Positions 19,969 through 30,985 of a stretch of DNA of 64,000 bases are shown here, one piece after another. The notes under the pieces are model-generated. The model was not told the DNA's origin and ran no database searches. It saw only the letters and a program-made list of their open reading frames with translations. Origin of the DNA: Agapetus fuscipes (taxonomy: Eukaryota > Arthropoda > Insecta > Trichoptera > Glossosomatidae); NCBI GenBank assembly GCA_951799405.1, contig OX637343.1, forward strand, positions 11,758,524 through 11,822,523, given 5' to 3'. Both the position numbers and the translations under genes were made by a program. Within the stretch, counting starts at the first letter, position 1; each line of letters opens with the position of its first letter.

Positions 19969-20029
19969 CCTATAAGTCAAGGAACAACCGTTAGAGAAAA
20001 ACTGACAAAATAAAGCGCGACTAAACTAC

Positions 20030-20220
20030 ACATACAGTGCAACTTTTTTCCGTGCTATCCCCGAAGGGGTCATATGTGGCAAATTGAGACCTATGCGTTT
20101 TTACAGATAGGGGAGCCGGCCTTACGCCCACCACATCTTCCCAGCTCCTGAGAAGGCTGGTTCTCATTTCTTATCAAGGCTGACTGAAACTTGCTGGTAT
20201 TTTATTTTGGATTGAGTTTT
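20030..20220 (-). mobile_element. SINE-B 3' part
   Basis: TACACATACAGTGCAACTTT at the tail and GGAGCCGGCCTTACGCCCAC in the body (plus view), breaking off at TTTTATTTTGGATTGAG. Confidence 0.65.
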
Positions 20221-20584
20221 GAGATTCAGTGATGGCAAAGTGTAGTCAGATTTTTGATAAGCACTTTCGAAAGGCAAGCTATAGTTTGGCCATTTTTGAC
20301 CCAAAGCTGCCAGTGGTCGAATCATTTTTCAATTAATTATGCTTCCTTCATCAATCATTAGACACAAACATATTTACTTAGTAGGTAGTTAAGTGCAATG
20401 TACCTGTGTTTATATAATATTTTGGTACGTCTGTCAGATTGGCTTCATTCACTTGTTTATGTATTTTATTTCTCTGAATGTACTTAAAATAATATTAACT
20501 TTGTTCTAGTATTTCAAAAAGTAAAAGCTTAACATCTTTATACAGAGACGGTTTTAGGTAAAAATAATATTGATTTTTGATAAA

Positions 20585-20835
20585 GGCCCCTCCGTTTTTT
20601 TTTTATAATAGATTTGTGGAGAGGAATGCAATTCACCAATCTATTTTGCCTGGCCAGTTGTCTTCATGCAAAAGCAGAAGCTTGTGTGCATGCAATATTT
20701 TGAAGCAGGGTCGAAGTTATGATCAAATGGGCCAGACGCAAGATACAAACCAACGCTATTCTCTTCCAAATACGCTAGTTGAACATGCGCCCTACCTCCT
20801 CGGCCATAACACCGACTTAACTAACGGCTAACACC
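20585..20835 (-). mobile_element. SINE-C, full length
   Basis: Tail ATTTGTGGAGAGGAATGCAA (plus view); head end CTCCTCGGCCATAACACCG corresponds to a TGGCCGAGG A-box region on the minus strand. Confidence 0.65.
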
Positions 20836-21224
20836 GTATAATACAATGGTTTTTATAGGGAAAGTCTAAGGACAGATATTTTCAACGTTAGCATGGCTAC
20901 TTTATTCTGTTCCGATTTACTTTAGGGTACTTTTAATAAAACTTCGCTGAATTTATCTAAGTAGTTTTCATGAATAAGTAAGATTGTTTATCCAGACATT
21001 TCTGAACAATCTGTCTTTTGAAACGATTTGTCTAGGGCGCCAGAAATACTAGTACTCTTTCTGTTGACTAGACTGAGAAAGGGCCGCATCAGGTGCGCCG
21101 GACTGCAGCCAAGTTAGAGAAGTATTGTAGTACAGATTGTTGAGAGCAATAATCCGGCACTGTAAATAATAACTGCTATGGACAACACAGACAGGTACAC
21201 CAGAGAAGTAACAAAATATGAAAC
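20836..21224. other. Intergenic DNA
   Basis: Nothing recognised. Confidence 0.5.
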
Positions 21225-21532
21225 TCAAATCTAATCTAATCTAATCTAAGTTGCAAAGATATGTAACTTTAAAGATTCACATTACATATATGCATTTTTA
21301 AGTTATATTTTTGTGAGTTGTTTAAGTGTATTTCTTTATTTTAAGACACGTATAAGTTCGCGCTTAAACATGCCGCATGTGGACTTACAATATAAAAACC
21401 CAAATCTCAAATGAACATAAGCCCTGCAACTCTTGCCGACCTTCCCTGAAACAGGGATGACATTGGCAAAGTGAACCATTTTCTAGAGCATAGGTGGTCA
21501 GCCGCATACCAACCTATAAGTCAAGGAACATA
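21225..21532 (-). repeat. Family R repeat with internal insertion
   Basis: Starts with an expanded tail AATCTAATCTAATCTAAGTT and ends CTATAAGTCAAGGAAC; extra ~50 bp between 21305 and 21345. Confidence 0.7.
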
Positions 21533-22435
21533 CACAACAAAACTCAAATCGATTCAAAAATATTAACCTGCCTGTTACTTTATCCAGCCGCTATTCCACA
21601 GTTTTTCTGTCCTTGCACAATTCTTTCATATCCACGACATTCTTCACTCTCTACAAGCATGCTCTTCTCTATTTTTATGTAAATAATAAATTTTATGGCA
21701 ACACTGACAGATGCACTAAAGGCAGGACCGCATTAACCCCTCTGGGGGCCCTGGTGCGGGGAAAAGCCGGGCCCCCCAATATGCCCCCTTCCCTCCCTAA
21801 AAACTACCCCTGCCTCCTTCGCCTTATTTTATTCCCAACGCTTAAGATGCATATCTTTTCTGAAAAAAAAAACACCTGTCAATCCAAGATGGCCGCAAGT
21901 GAACAGATGATCAGTCTTTATACAAATATTACTGATATTCGGTAGGTAAGAATTACCGTGGTTATGAGACTTCCAGCCAAGTGCTTATAGGTCTCCAGCT
22001 ATTTTTTTTAAAAGACGAAAGTCATGTTGGCTTATTTTAACGCGCCTGGGTTACGCCACTGGTCTAAGCACGGTGACTGTACTACAGTCAGTGGGTAACA
22101 AAGTAAGAATGCAGTACCTGTCCCTAGGTGAGCCGTACGTGCCCTGTGTACTGTATACTATATGTAGACCTAGGTCTGACTAGCCCGTATACTTGGTCAG
22201 TGGACCGCGACCCGGATATGGGCAGAGGCGTAGCCAGACTCAAGGGCAGACAGTGGCGTATCCGGGGTGCTATTGTGGGTTCAATAACATGGCGAGTACA
22301 TGCCCTTCCGGAAACAGGGGAAAAACTAATTTAATGTATGGATCAAACTGAACGTGGTGAAAATCGAAACTAACGTCGCCATCTTGTAAAATGTCACATT
22401 TGGTGGTGTAATGTCCCAAGTCCAGTGGTATCATA
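21533..22435. other. Intergenic DNA with degraded hAT-like ends
   Basis: No gene. TTACGCCACTG at 22052 and CAGTGGCGTATCCGGG at 22252 resemble generic hAT MITE termini but cannot be paired into one element. GC-rich patch 21735-21790. Confidence 0.3.
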
Positions 22436-22800
22436 AAGGCCGGTCCGTAGTGCAGTGGTATCACTTTCTACTCGTAAATCGAAGGCTGTGGGTTCTCTTC
22501 AAAGTTGCTCCTCGCTGGGTTGAATAATTCATAAACCTTTACCAACGACCGGTCATCAAAAGATCCATCCAGCCTTACAGCAACTGGTTCTCGCTTGAGA
22601 TTTGACGCTTTGTAGCGACGACCAAGCTAGTAAAAAAAAGTCCGGTCGAATGCTTGCATTGCATGCCGAGAGCAAGGATTCGATCCCCCCCGAGTGTATC
22701 AGAAATGATTTCCCGTTTCGGCGAATGTTTCAAATCCAAAATAAATACCAGCAAGGTGTACTCAGCCTTCACAACGAATGAGAATACTCCATACTTCGGA
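22436..22800 (+). mobile_element. SINE-A/SINE-B dimer (variant)
   Basis: SINE-A head and body (GCCGGTCCGTAGTGCAGTGG to GACGACCAAGCTAGT), then AAAAAAAAG and SINE-B (ATGCTTGCATTGCATGCCGA, GATTCGATC, TCAGAAATGATTTCCCGTTT). The SINE-B head has lost its A-box region. Confidence 0.65.
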
Positions 22801-22934
22801 AACGCAGTTGTTTGCTTGTGCATAAACAACAACAAAAATCATCGTAGAGCTATGGGAGTTAGCGCATTAGAAAGAGCGGAAAATTTTAAGTAGGATAGCA
22901 TTCATAACTCATTTTGAACAAAAGTCGATATTTT

Positions 22935-23035
22935 AAATTTGAAATAAATGTTTTGTGCTCTTCTGGGAATGGAACTAACAACTTTCCGTTACGAGTCCGC
23001 AACGGAAAGCGTTATCTACTATACTACGGACCGGT
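22935..23035 (-). mobile_element. SINE-A head fragment
   Basis: TTTTGTGCTCTTCTGGGAAT to ACTACGGACCGGTAG (plus view), tRNA-like part only. Confidence 0.6.
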
Positions 23036-23071
23036 AGCTATACATATGTGTAGCTATGCGATATTATTTTT

Positions 23072-23290
23072 TTAGTTCCTTGACTTATAGGTTGGTATGC
23101 GGCTGACCCCCCATACTGTAAAAATGGTTCACTTTGCCAATGTCACCCTTTCATGGAAGGTCGGCACTAGTTGCATTTTTATGCTGTAAGTCCACATGCG
23201 ACAAGCGCAAACTCATACGTGTTTACTTGTGAGAATGCATGTAGTGTGAATTTTAAATGTAACACATCTTTGTAACTTAGATTATAGATC
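23072..23290 (+). repeat. Family R repeat
   Basis: TCCTTGACTTATAGGTTGGT to AACTTAGATTATAGAT. Confidence 0.75.
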
Positions 23291-23624
23291 TCTACCTGCT
23301 TCATAAAATCGCTCTGAAGTGTTTTAAAATTCACACACCACATTCTGCAAACGTTAAATTATTGACTTCCATAAAAAAAATGACTGTCAATTTCGATCTA
23401 ATCAAAAAACGAGTATGATTTTTACAACCTTGGTGGTTTAATCGAATTTCAATTTTTTTTTCGTGCGTGTGTCATTTTTGTAAGTTGTCGACCGTCATAA
23501 TGCAGATTTTTAATGCGAGCATTTTTAAAAATAATATTTCAGAATTTTACTCTCGTTTCTACATGCACTTATAGATGTAATTTATTTTTCAAAACGGGTT
23601 TTTTACTTTTTTAGCGAATCAATG

Positions 23625-24325
23625 ATTTCATGACCGGTAGAGGCTGTGTTGACCAGATTTTTACTCTATGATAAGTTGCTGAAAAACAAGTGTCGGTGAG
23701 GAGGAAGCTGTTCACGGCCTTTGTAGATCTGGAAAAGGCTTTTGACTCAGTAGACAGAGGTATGTTGTGGGATGTTCTGAAAGAGTATGATGTGGATGAG
23801 GGTCTCTCAAATGCGGTGCATGCAAAATAGAAAATAGTTGTGTTCGTAAGGCAAGGATGTGTGATGAGTCCATGGCTATTTAACATAGTCGTGGACTCGT
23901 GTGTCCGAGATGCTAGGCTTGATCTAAATCTAAATCTAAGCTGCAAAGATATGTATCATTTGAGATTCATATTAAATGCATTCCCACAAGCAGACACGCA
24001 TAATTTCGCGCTTACACATGCCGCATGTGGACCTACAATATAAAAAACCCAATCTCAAATGAACATAAGCCCTGCAACTCTTGCCGACCTTCCCTGAAGC
24101 AGGGGTGACATTGGCAAAGTGAACCATTCTTTACAGTATGGGTGAATTAACGATAGGAGAGAGCACAGTGAGTGTTCTACTGTATAAATGCAGATGATGC
24201 AGTTCTTGTCTCTGACTCAGCAGTGGAACTAAAAAAAAAATGCTCTCTAGACTGATCGAAGCTTTGAAAGATAATCATCTGAAATTGAAAGCAAGTAAGG
24301 CGAAAGTTTCGATTTCTGAAAAAGA
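23625..24325 (+). pseudogene. Broken non-LTR reverse transcriptase
   Basis: In order on the plus strand: GRGCVDQIFTL, RRKLFTAFVDLEKAFDSVDR (RT motif A with catalytic Asp), RQGCVMSPWLFNIVVDS (motif B), then after a 220-bp family R insertion a degraded ADD box (24190-24198, ADDAVLVSDS) and RLIEALKDNHLKLKASKAKV. Several stops and frame changes separate them. Belongs to the large insect non-LTR RT group whose RT reads VRQGCVMSPWLFN; clade not resolved. Confidence 0.8.
23925..24145 (-). repeat. Family R repeat nested in RT pseudogene
   Basis: AAATCTAAGCTGCAAAGATA to TGAACCATTCTTTACAGTAT; separates RT motif B from the ADD region. Confidence 0.7.
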
Positions 24326-24329
24326 TACT

Positions 24330-24390
24330 GTAAAAAATTAGTTCACTTTGCTAATGTCACCCCTGTTTCAGGGAGAATCGGCAAACGCCG
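24330..24390 (+). repeat. Family R fragment at the minisatellite edge
   Basis: GTTCACTTTGCTAATGTCAC then CCCTGTTTCAGGGAGAATCG. Confidence 0.5.
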
Positions 24391-24516
24391 TTGACCGAAA
24401 AGCAGTGAGGATGAGCTGTCGTGTGATCGAATTGCCCGTGACTGATGTGTCTGTGGACGAGTTATTTGTGCCCGAGATGTCTGTGACCAAAAAGTCGTGT
24501 GGACGTGGTGCTGGGC

Positions 24517-25553
24517 GACCGATTTGTCCATGGTAAAGCTGACGGGTTATCTGTGACCGATTTGTCCATGGTAAAGCTGACGGGTTATCTGTGACCGATT
24601 TGTCCATGGTAAAGCTGACGGGTTATCTGTGACCGATTTGTCCATGGTAAAGCTGACGGATTATCTGTGACCGATTTGTCCATGGTAAAGCTGACGGGTT
24701 ATCTGTGACCGATTTGTCCATGATAAAGCTGACGGGTTATCTGTGACCGATTTGTCCATGGTAAAGCTGACGGGTTATCTGTGACCGATTTGTCCATGGT
24801 AAAGCTGACGGGTTATCTGTGACCGATTTGTCCATGGTAAAGCTGACGGATTATCTGTGACCGATTTGTCCATGGTAAAGCTGACGGGTTATCTGTGACC
24901 GATTTGTCCATGGTAAAGCTGACGGGTTATCTGTGACCGATTTGTCCATGGTAAAGCTGACGGGTTATCTGTGACCGATTTGTCCATGGTAAAGCTGACG
25001 GGTTATCTGTGACCGATTTGTCCATGGTAAAGCTGACGGGTTATCTGTGACCGATTTGTCCATGGTAAAGCTGACGGGTTATCTGTGACCGATTTGTCCA
25101 TGGTAAAGCTGACGGGTTATCTGTGACCGATTTGTCCATGGTAAAGCTGACGGGTTATCTGTGACCGATTTGTCCATGGTAAAGCTGACGGGTTATCTGT
25201 GACCGATTTGTCCATGGTAAAGCTGACGGATTATCTGTGACCGATTTGTCCATGGTAAAGCTGACGGGTTATCTGTGACCGATTTGTCCATGGTAAAGCT
25301 GACGGGTTATCTGTGACCGATTTGTCCATGGTAAAGCTGACGGGTTATCTGTGACCGATTTGTCCATGGTAAAGCTGACGGGTTATCTGTGACCGATTTG
25401 TCCATGGTAAAGCTGACGGGTTATCTGTGACCGATTTGTCCATGGTAAAGCTGACGGGTTATCTGTGACCGATTTGTCCATGGTATAGCTGACGGGTTAT
25501 CTGTGCCCGAATTGTCGATGGTATAGCTGACGGGTTATATGTGACCGATTTGT
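24517..25553. repeat. 38-bp minisatellite, ~27 copies
   Basis: Unit GACCGATTTGTCCATGGTAA plus AGCTGACGGGTTATCTGT, head to tail without spacers. Most units are identical; rare changes (GACGGA for GACGGG, TCCATGATA) sit at scattered units, and the last two units are degenerate. The short ORFs it yields on the minus strand are by-products of a 38-bp (non-triplet) period. Confidence 0.97.
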
Positions 25554-25734
25554 CGTTGAACCGTCGCATACTCATACTATACCCCAAGTATAAAACTGTA
25601 TTTTTAAATTCAACCATTTTGTCCACTAAACTACTTTCCGTAAACTTTACTTTACTCAAGTTTTGCAACTCGTTCTTAGGGTACAGTACCCTTAGTACGA
25701 GTTATACACACAAATCTGCCGCAGTCACAGACTA

Positions 25735-25990
25735 TAATCTATCTATCTATAATCTAAGTTGTAAGGATATATTCATTCAAAGCTCTCAGATGTATGCCCA
25801 CAAACAAACACGTGTAGTTCGCGCTTACAAATGCTGATTGTGTACTTACAAATAAAATTCAAACCTCAAATGAACATAAGCCCTGCAACTCTTGCCGACA
25901 TTCCCTGAAACAGGGGTGACATTGGCAAAGTGAACCATTTTTTACAGTATGGGTGGTCAGCCTCATACCAACCTATAAGTCAAGGAATAT
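25735..25990 (-). repeat. Family R repeat
   Basis: ATCTATAATCTAAGTTGTAA to CCAACCTATAAGTCAAGGAA; very similar to 45140, 43600 and 59957. Confidence 0.8.
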
Positions 25991-26037
25991 ACCAACCTAT
26001 AATTTATATTTATATTTCGTATTTATGTAACATTTAT

Positions 26038-26265
26038 ATTTCGAATGTGCTCTTCGCTGAGTTGAAAAATTCATAAACCTTTACCAAAGACCGGTCACTG
26101 AAAGGTCCATCCAACCTTACAACAACTGGGTCTTGCTTGAGAATTGGCGCTTTCTACAGCGACGACCAAGCTCGCAGAGGGCTCTTGAGGTGTGATACAC
26201 ACAAAAACAGCGCTCACCAAATAAATCATCCTAATATTATTATTATTATTATAAGTCAAGGAATT
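26038..26265 (+). mobile_element. SINE-A, head missing, LINE-type tail
   Basis: Body from CGAATGTGCTCTTCGCTGAG, tail GAGGGCTCTTGAGGTGTGAT then ACACACAAAAACAGCGCTC and AATATTATTATTATTATTAT. Best copy for comparing the tail with the LINE at 4326-5110. Confidence 0.8.
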
Positions 26266-26694
26266 CCACGAATAGGGATCGGAGCCAAGTTTTAAATATA
26301 CTCTTTTAAGAATTGTACTAATTGGGGTAGTCATTATCAAACATGCATACCTGCTAGCTAAGAAACGTCTCTAACGATAAGTATACAACAACTAATCATA
26401 ATTTCTCCGTTGTTTGAATGACAAGGTGGCCATTGAAAAAAAATATGGTCTCTCCGTGAATAAATTCACCGGCCAAGCCGTTTTTACAGCAGTGTTTTAT
26501 TCTTATTATTATTACTCGCATTAATTAACAAATTGTGGTACAACGAGAAATACCACCGTTCGGCCATTGAAAATTGCGACTGGTAGGGATGGCAGCACCA
26601 AACTAATATTCAACGATTACCGATTTTTTGTACACATAGTGGTATTGTGAATTGAGACTTCTTTTATGCACATGTGGATTGTTTTTCCTACGGA

Positions 26695-26870
26695 CAGACT
26701 GAGAAACACAGAAATCCATGAATTTTGTAAGACTGAAGATGTTGTACGATGGAGTAGGTAGAAAAGACACTTCTGGCAAGAATACGAGCTCAGAATGGAT
26801 GTGAATGGGATAGTAAATGTTGCTGCAAATGAACTGCCAATTGGTCAGCGTCCTCGCTTTCTTCCTCGCC
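26695..26870 (+). pseudogene. RTE-like RT C-terminal fragment
   Basis: Plus strand: RLRNTEIHEFCKTEDVVRW, one stop, then KRHFWQEYELRMDVNGIVNV and AANELPIGQRPR. Same segment as 1440-1725 but without the 26-bp repeats. Confidence 0.65.
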
Positions 26871-27589
26871 GTTTTCGCCTAATAAGGCATCTTCAGGAGC
26901 ATAATTGATCTGAAATAGGTTTGCAGTCAAGATGCCCCTACATTTAATTTTTTGCGTATGACATTCATGAAAACTTTAAAAAATTACAGCTCATTATAAT
27001 TTTGTTCGCACAGATTCGTAACAAAATAATTTATTTATACTTGTTATTTTCTGAAAACAAAAAATCGACTAAAAGTTAAATTCAATCCAAATATTTTGTT
27101 AAAACAATCAGCTCTTTGTTTCAAACTGAAAAATTAAGTTGAAAAAAACCGGTATTCCTATTTTGATGAATTCAGTCTCCGCACAACCCCATTTCCTAGG
27201 AACTGAATAAACTTGATTGAAATCAAATTTGGTATTCAAAAATCAACATAAAAAATGCAACGTCATTACCGCAAAAATATGGAACGAGGCTCTACATGTA
27301 TTTAACTTTTAATTAACTCGAAATTTATTGTATTTTTTAATACCTTTTTGTATTTACTCGGTTCCATTAACAGTTCCTCGTTGTTTTGTATATTCTGTTA
27401 CATTGTTTGGTAGGTGTTCATATCTTTATTACTACTTTGTCACTAACGTGGATATGCAAAGGTGAGAAACTCGTATAAAGTCCGATGGGGATCGTCGATT
27501 GCCCGCGTGTTCCACGATCATAGTTCGTTGTACCAACACTGGCAATCAGCAAAAAGGAAAACAGCTGGTATTTGTTATTAGTTTTGTAA
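26871..27589. other. Intergenic DNA
   Basis: Only the short hairpin arm CTAATAAGGCATCTTCAGGA (26879-26898) is recognised; the rest is AT-rich. Confidence 0.45.
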
Positions 27590-27725
27590 ACTTAGCCGGT
27601 AATATATTTTGAGTTGAAATAAACACCGAAACGGAAAATCATTTCAGACTTCCTCGGTGGGATTCAAACCCGAACTCTCGGCATGGAGCGCAAGCACTCC
27701 ACCAACTGAGCTATCGACCGGATTA
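27590..27725 (-). mobile_element. SINE-B 5' part with intact tRNA-like head
   Basis: Plus view: AAACACCGAAACGGAAAATC, GGGATTCAAACCCGAACTCT, CCAACTGAGCTATCGACC. The inverted A box CCAACTGAGCTA and B box GGATTCAAACCC are clear. Confidence 0.75.
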
Positions 27726-29122
27726 GGAATTACAGCGCGAAATAAGTACGCGCTTGTTTGAGTACGTCCGGGAAGTATTGAATTTTCATTAGTTAGTATT
27801 GCAACTTAGATTATTACAGATTGGGGGTACACCCACTGCCTTCCTGGATCACATTGACATTCCAAAGGCCACGGAGAGGTTTTATCGACATTTAAATCCT
27901 TTACCTTATCCCAAATCAGTTGCACAAAGCTCAACCAAGATACAATTTAAATGGACTGTAACACTCAAATGGAGCGTTTTATAAAAAAATGTATTCCAAC
28001 TGAAACGGCCACTTGAGGCGCTTTTTTACTTTCGATCCATTTTTTCGTAAACGTTATGGTAGAATTTCAACGAAATGTTTTTATACTTGGAATAGTGTTC
28101 TAAACATTGACTACAACAATGTAAATTTGAAAACCATGTGAGTTTAAACAGTAAAGAAATAAAATCTTTATAGTTAATTTAAATAAGAGTTATTTTTGTG
28201 TATTGTCTGAATTCACTTGAGTCTTTTGTGCATTTACTTTGATTACTAGATTAACAATAGGTACTGCGCATAGTTTCGAGGCGTCCTTTGTTTCTGTCTG
28301 CCGCAATATTTTGTACACAGTTGGAAGAGTACGGAGAGTGTCAGGCTACGGCTTTACACTGTCTTTGAGCTGTTGGTAACTAGAGGCTGCCGCGGGCCAG
28401 TCGTGACTCCAAGAGACCAGCCCGATCACACCGCGAGCTTTCAAATCAGACGAACCATTTTTTTTTTGTAATTCTTGGTTAACGTAAAATCTTTAATAAA
28501 TATATTGAGATTAAGTGCGTCTCGTAGTTCAAAGCTTTTGCGTTGTTCTCTTCACTTTTTTTCCATCTCATTGTTTTCGTTCACAACATATTCTTAAATC
28601 TTTCACTTCTTTATGAGCAAGGCAGTTACTTTTATCAGTCTTTCCTTTCTTTCATCTTTTGAAATTCCGAGCCAAACACAGTCTAATGCCTGGTTTAGAT
28701 GAGTACAATGAAAGTATAAATCAATTAATAACATAAGTTTGTGCGTGGGCAGCCATTTTGGCATATGATGTGATTGTCATGCATACAACCTCCTTCTAAT
28801 GCAATTGCGTTCGAACCTTGTTTATACTGATAGATCCTTAATACTTAAAACGTTAAATAAAAGACATCGGTGAATCTTTATATTTTTATTGTCAACTAAT
28901 TTTTTCTATCTTGGGAAGATTTCATAAAAAAATATTTGCAATGTTTACCATAAAACGGTTTAAAAATATGTAAATGCATTACTTACTGAGGAGTTAGTAC
29001 CGTAAGAAGAAGTTACACTGTACATATAGAACATATCGGTGATCTCCGATGTCTTTAGAGACGCCATCATTGTCGTTGTTAGGTTGAAGTTGGAATTATG
29101 GTCACATGACATATTTACAATT
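27726..29122. other. Intergenic DNA
   Basis: No gene or known repeat supported. Confidence 0.45.
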
Positions 29123-29330
29123 ATAATTACTACAAAGTTATAATTTGGATATAAAACGAACCGTTATAAGAGAACTTACATTATTCTCGACGTTTCAGAG
29201 TTCATTCTCAGTCGTCGTGCAGAGAGAGTGTCTTCTGAAGACGTTAAATACGTCGCTAACGAAACGTCGAGGATAATGTAAGTTCTCCTATAACGTTCGT
29301 CTAATATCCGAATTATAACTATGTAGTTAT
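29123..29330. mobile_element. MITE-D, complete 208-bp hairpin
   Basis: Arms of ~72 bp at ~88 percent identity: left includes GAGAACTTACATTATTCTCG then ACGTTTC, right GAAACGTCGAGGATAATGTA. The centre holds TCTTCTGAAGACGTTAAATA. Fragments at 2422, 38715, 52085 and 57190. Confidence 0.75.
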
Positions 29331-29678
29331 TATAATTTTAAGCCATTATCGTCATCACTTTCAAGATAACCCAGGATTAGTCATGGCCTCCTTGATAAAC
29401 TGCTGTTAGGTCTTTAGGAAAGTCATTATCTCCTAAAAGCAGTGCCTTGTGCCAGCTGTTAGTCTCTGCTGGTTGTCTTCCTCTTGAGGTGCGCATGAGA
29501 CATCTATGGACCATTTTGAATCGTAAATATGAAGTCCTTTAGTTATCTCTCGTTCTTCATTCCAGGATTTTCCCTTCAAAGATGTTGCTAGGAAATGTTC
29601 TCTTTCTTCAATAGTGCCTTATGAGTTTGGCTTTCCTCTTTAATATGTGGTTTATCAGCTTTCTTCAAGGTCTTGTAT

Positions 29679-29853
29679 GAGCTCGTTCCCACTTGTCGGG
29701 TGTCGGATCCATATATTAATCGGAGGTTCCAGTGGCAGAACATTATGTATGGAGCTATTCACACTTATCGGAAACCGATTTGTCCGAAATGTTCTGCCAC
29801 TGGAACCTCCGATTAATATACGTATCCGACACCCGACAAGTGGGAACGAGCTC
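29679..29853. mobile_element. Near-perfect 175-bp palindromic element
   Basis: Arms 29679-29744 and 29788-29853 pair at 64 of 66 positions; outer end GAGCTCGTTCCCACTTGTCG, 43-bp centre. No ORF. Probably a young hairpin MITE; no clear target duplication. Confidence 0.75.
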
Positions 29854-30070
29854 TTTCACTCTCACCTTAGACTTCCTTTCATTTCGAGATGTTCTGCTCG
29901 TCTTCATCCAAATCCAGCTCTCATTTCTGTGGACTTGAAATTAAAATATTACTCGGCAGACTAGAGTCTTTGATCCAACGAATACCATAATATAAGTTAG
30001 TCATTACCGTAAAAATCCAGCCGTGCTCTTTTCCTTGATAAACATTAAGAATAATAAATACAAGTTTTTT

Positions 30071-30985
30071 TGGAGGTTGAGTGTGTGGTGAGAATTGAAA
30101 GCCCGTATTTGAAAGTGTATATTTTTAATGCAGTCAGTACTGTTCAATCAAAGTTAATTCAAAATGTTGTCTTGGTTGCAATCTTCCGGTCTTCAAGCTG
30201 CGTCCAGGCGGAAGTCCTCCTTAATCCGCCTTGCTTGTGAGGCGAGCAGGATGCTTGATGCTTGAAGTGGGGGAAGGAAAGGAAATATGGAAGTTGGCAA
30301 ATAGGACGTAACTTGAAACTTTTGAGGATGTTCAGATTGGCCCTAACAAGGACCTTTTGTTGTGAGCAGGAGAAAAAACTGTAAACTTTTGAGGAAAATT
30401 AAAAGTGGCCCTAAGAAGGACCTTTTGTGTTGTGATGTGAGCAGTGTGCTGTAGGAGACGGTTGCCTCAAGTCTGTTCCGGGCGAGGTCTTGAGAATCTT
30501 CTAGGTGAAGATGTGGCGAAGCTGGAGATGTCCAGGTGAAGGTATGATGAAGCTGGAGATGTCCAGGCGAAGGCACGAGGTAAGATGTCGTCTCTGCTTG
30601 GAAATTGGCGGGAATGCGAGAGATGTCTTGAGATTTTGGCGGGAGATGTAGATGTCCGCTCGGTGGTCTCGAAGTTTCTCTGGTGATGATGTAGTGGTCT
30701 GCGGAGACGTCCAGGCGACGGTGCAAAGTAGTTTTGCGTCTCTGCTTGGAAATCGGCGGGAACGCGAGACGGCTTGCAATTTTGGCGGGAGCGCGGTAAG
30801 ATGTTGCTCGTTCCGTGGTCTCAGTGTGTCTGTCTCTCTGGAGCTCGGCGTACGCGTTTTATACTCCCACTCGTTCTCGCGCGGGCCCACTACTAGGGGT
30901 GGGCACGCACAATTTTCGGATTATCTTCTTTTTACCTGATTTCAGATATCTGGTTTTCTTTCATCTTCTGCACTGATGCACCACA
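30071..30985 (-). repeat. LTR 1 (915 bp)
   Basis: TATA box TATAAAA on the minus strand at 30857-30863 within a GC-rich context; transcription would start near 30830, giving a short U3 (~155 bp) and a long R-U5. It contains a small direct repeat around AGCTGGAGATGTCCAGG (30505-30570). Open frames inside are incidental. Confidence 0.85.

Larger units (their letters stand above)
18608..19985 (-). repeat. Family R repeat(s) split by a hAT element
   Basis: A partial copy (18608-18690) is followed by a second copy starting GCAAAGATATGTATC. That copy is interrupted inside CCTATAAG by the element at 18916-19968 and resumes as CTATAAGTCAAGGAAC. Confidence 0.7.

Noticed and set aside
24517..25553. CRISPR array
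   Set aside because: Units are contiguous with no spacers, and the context is eukaryotic.
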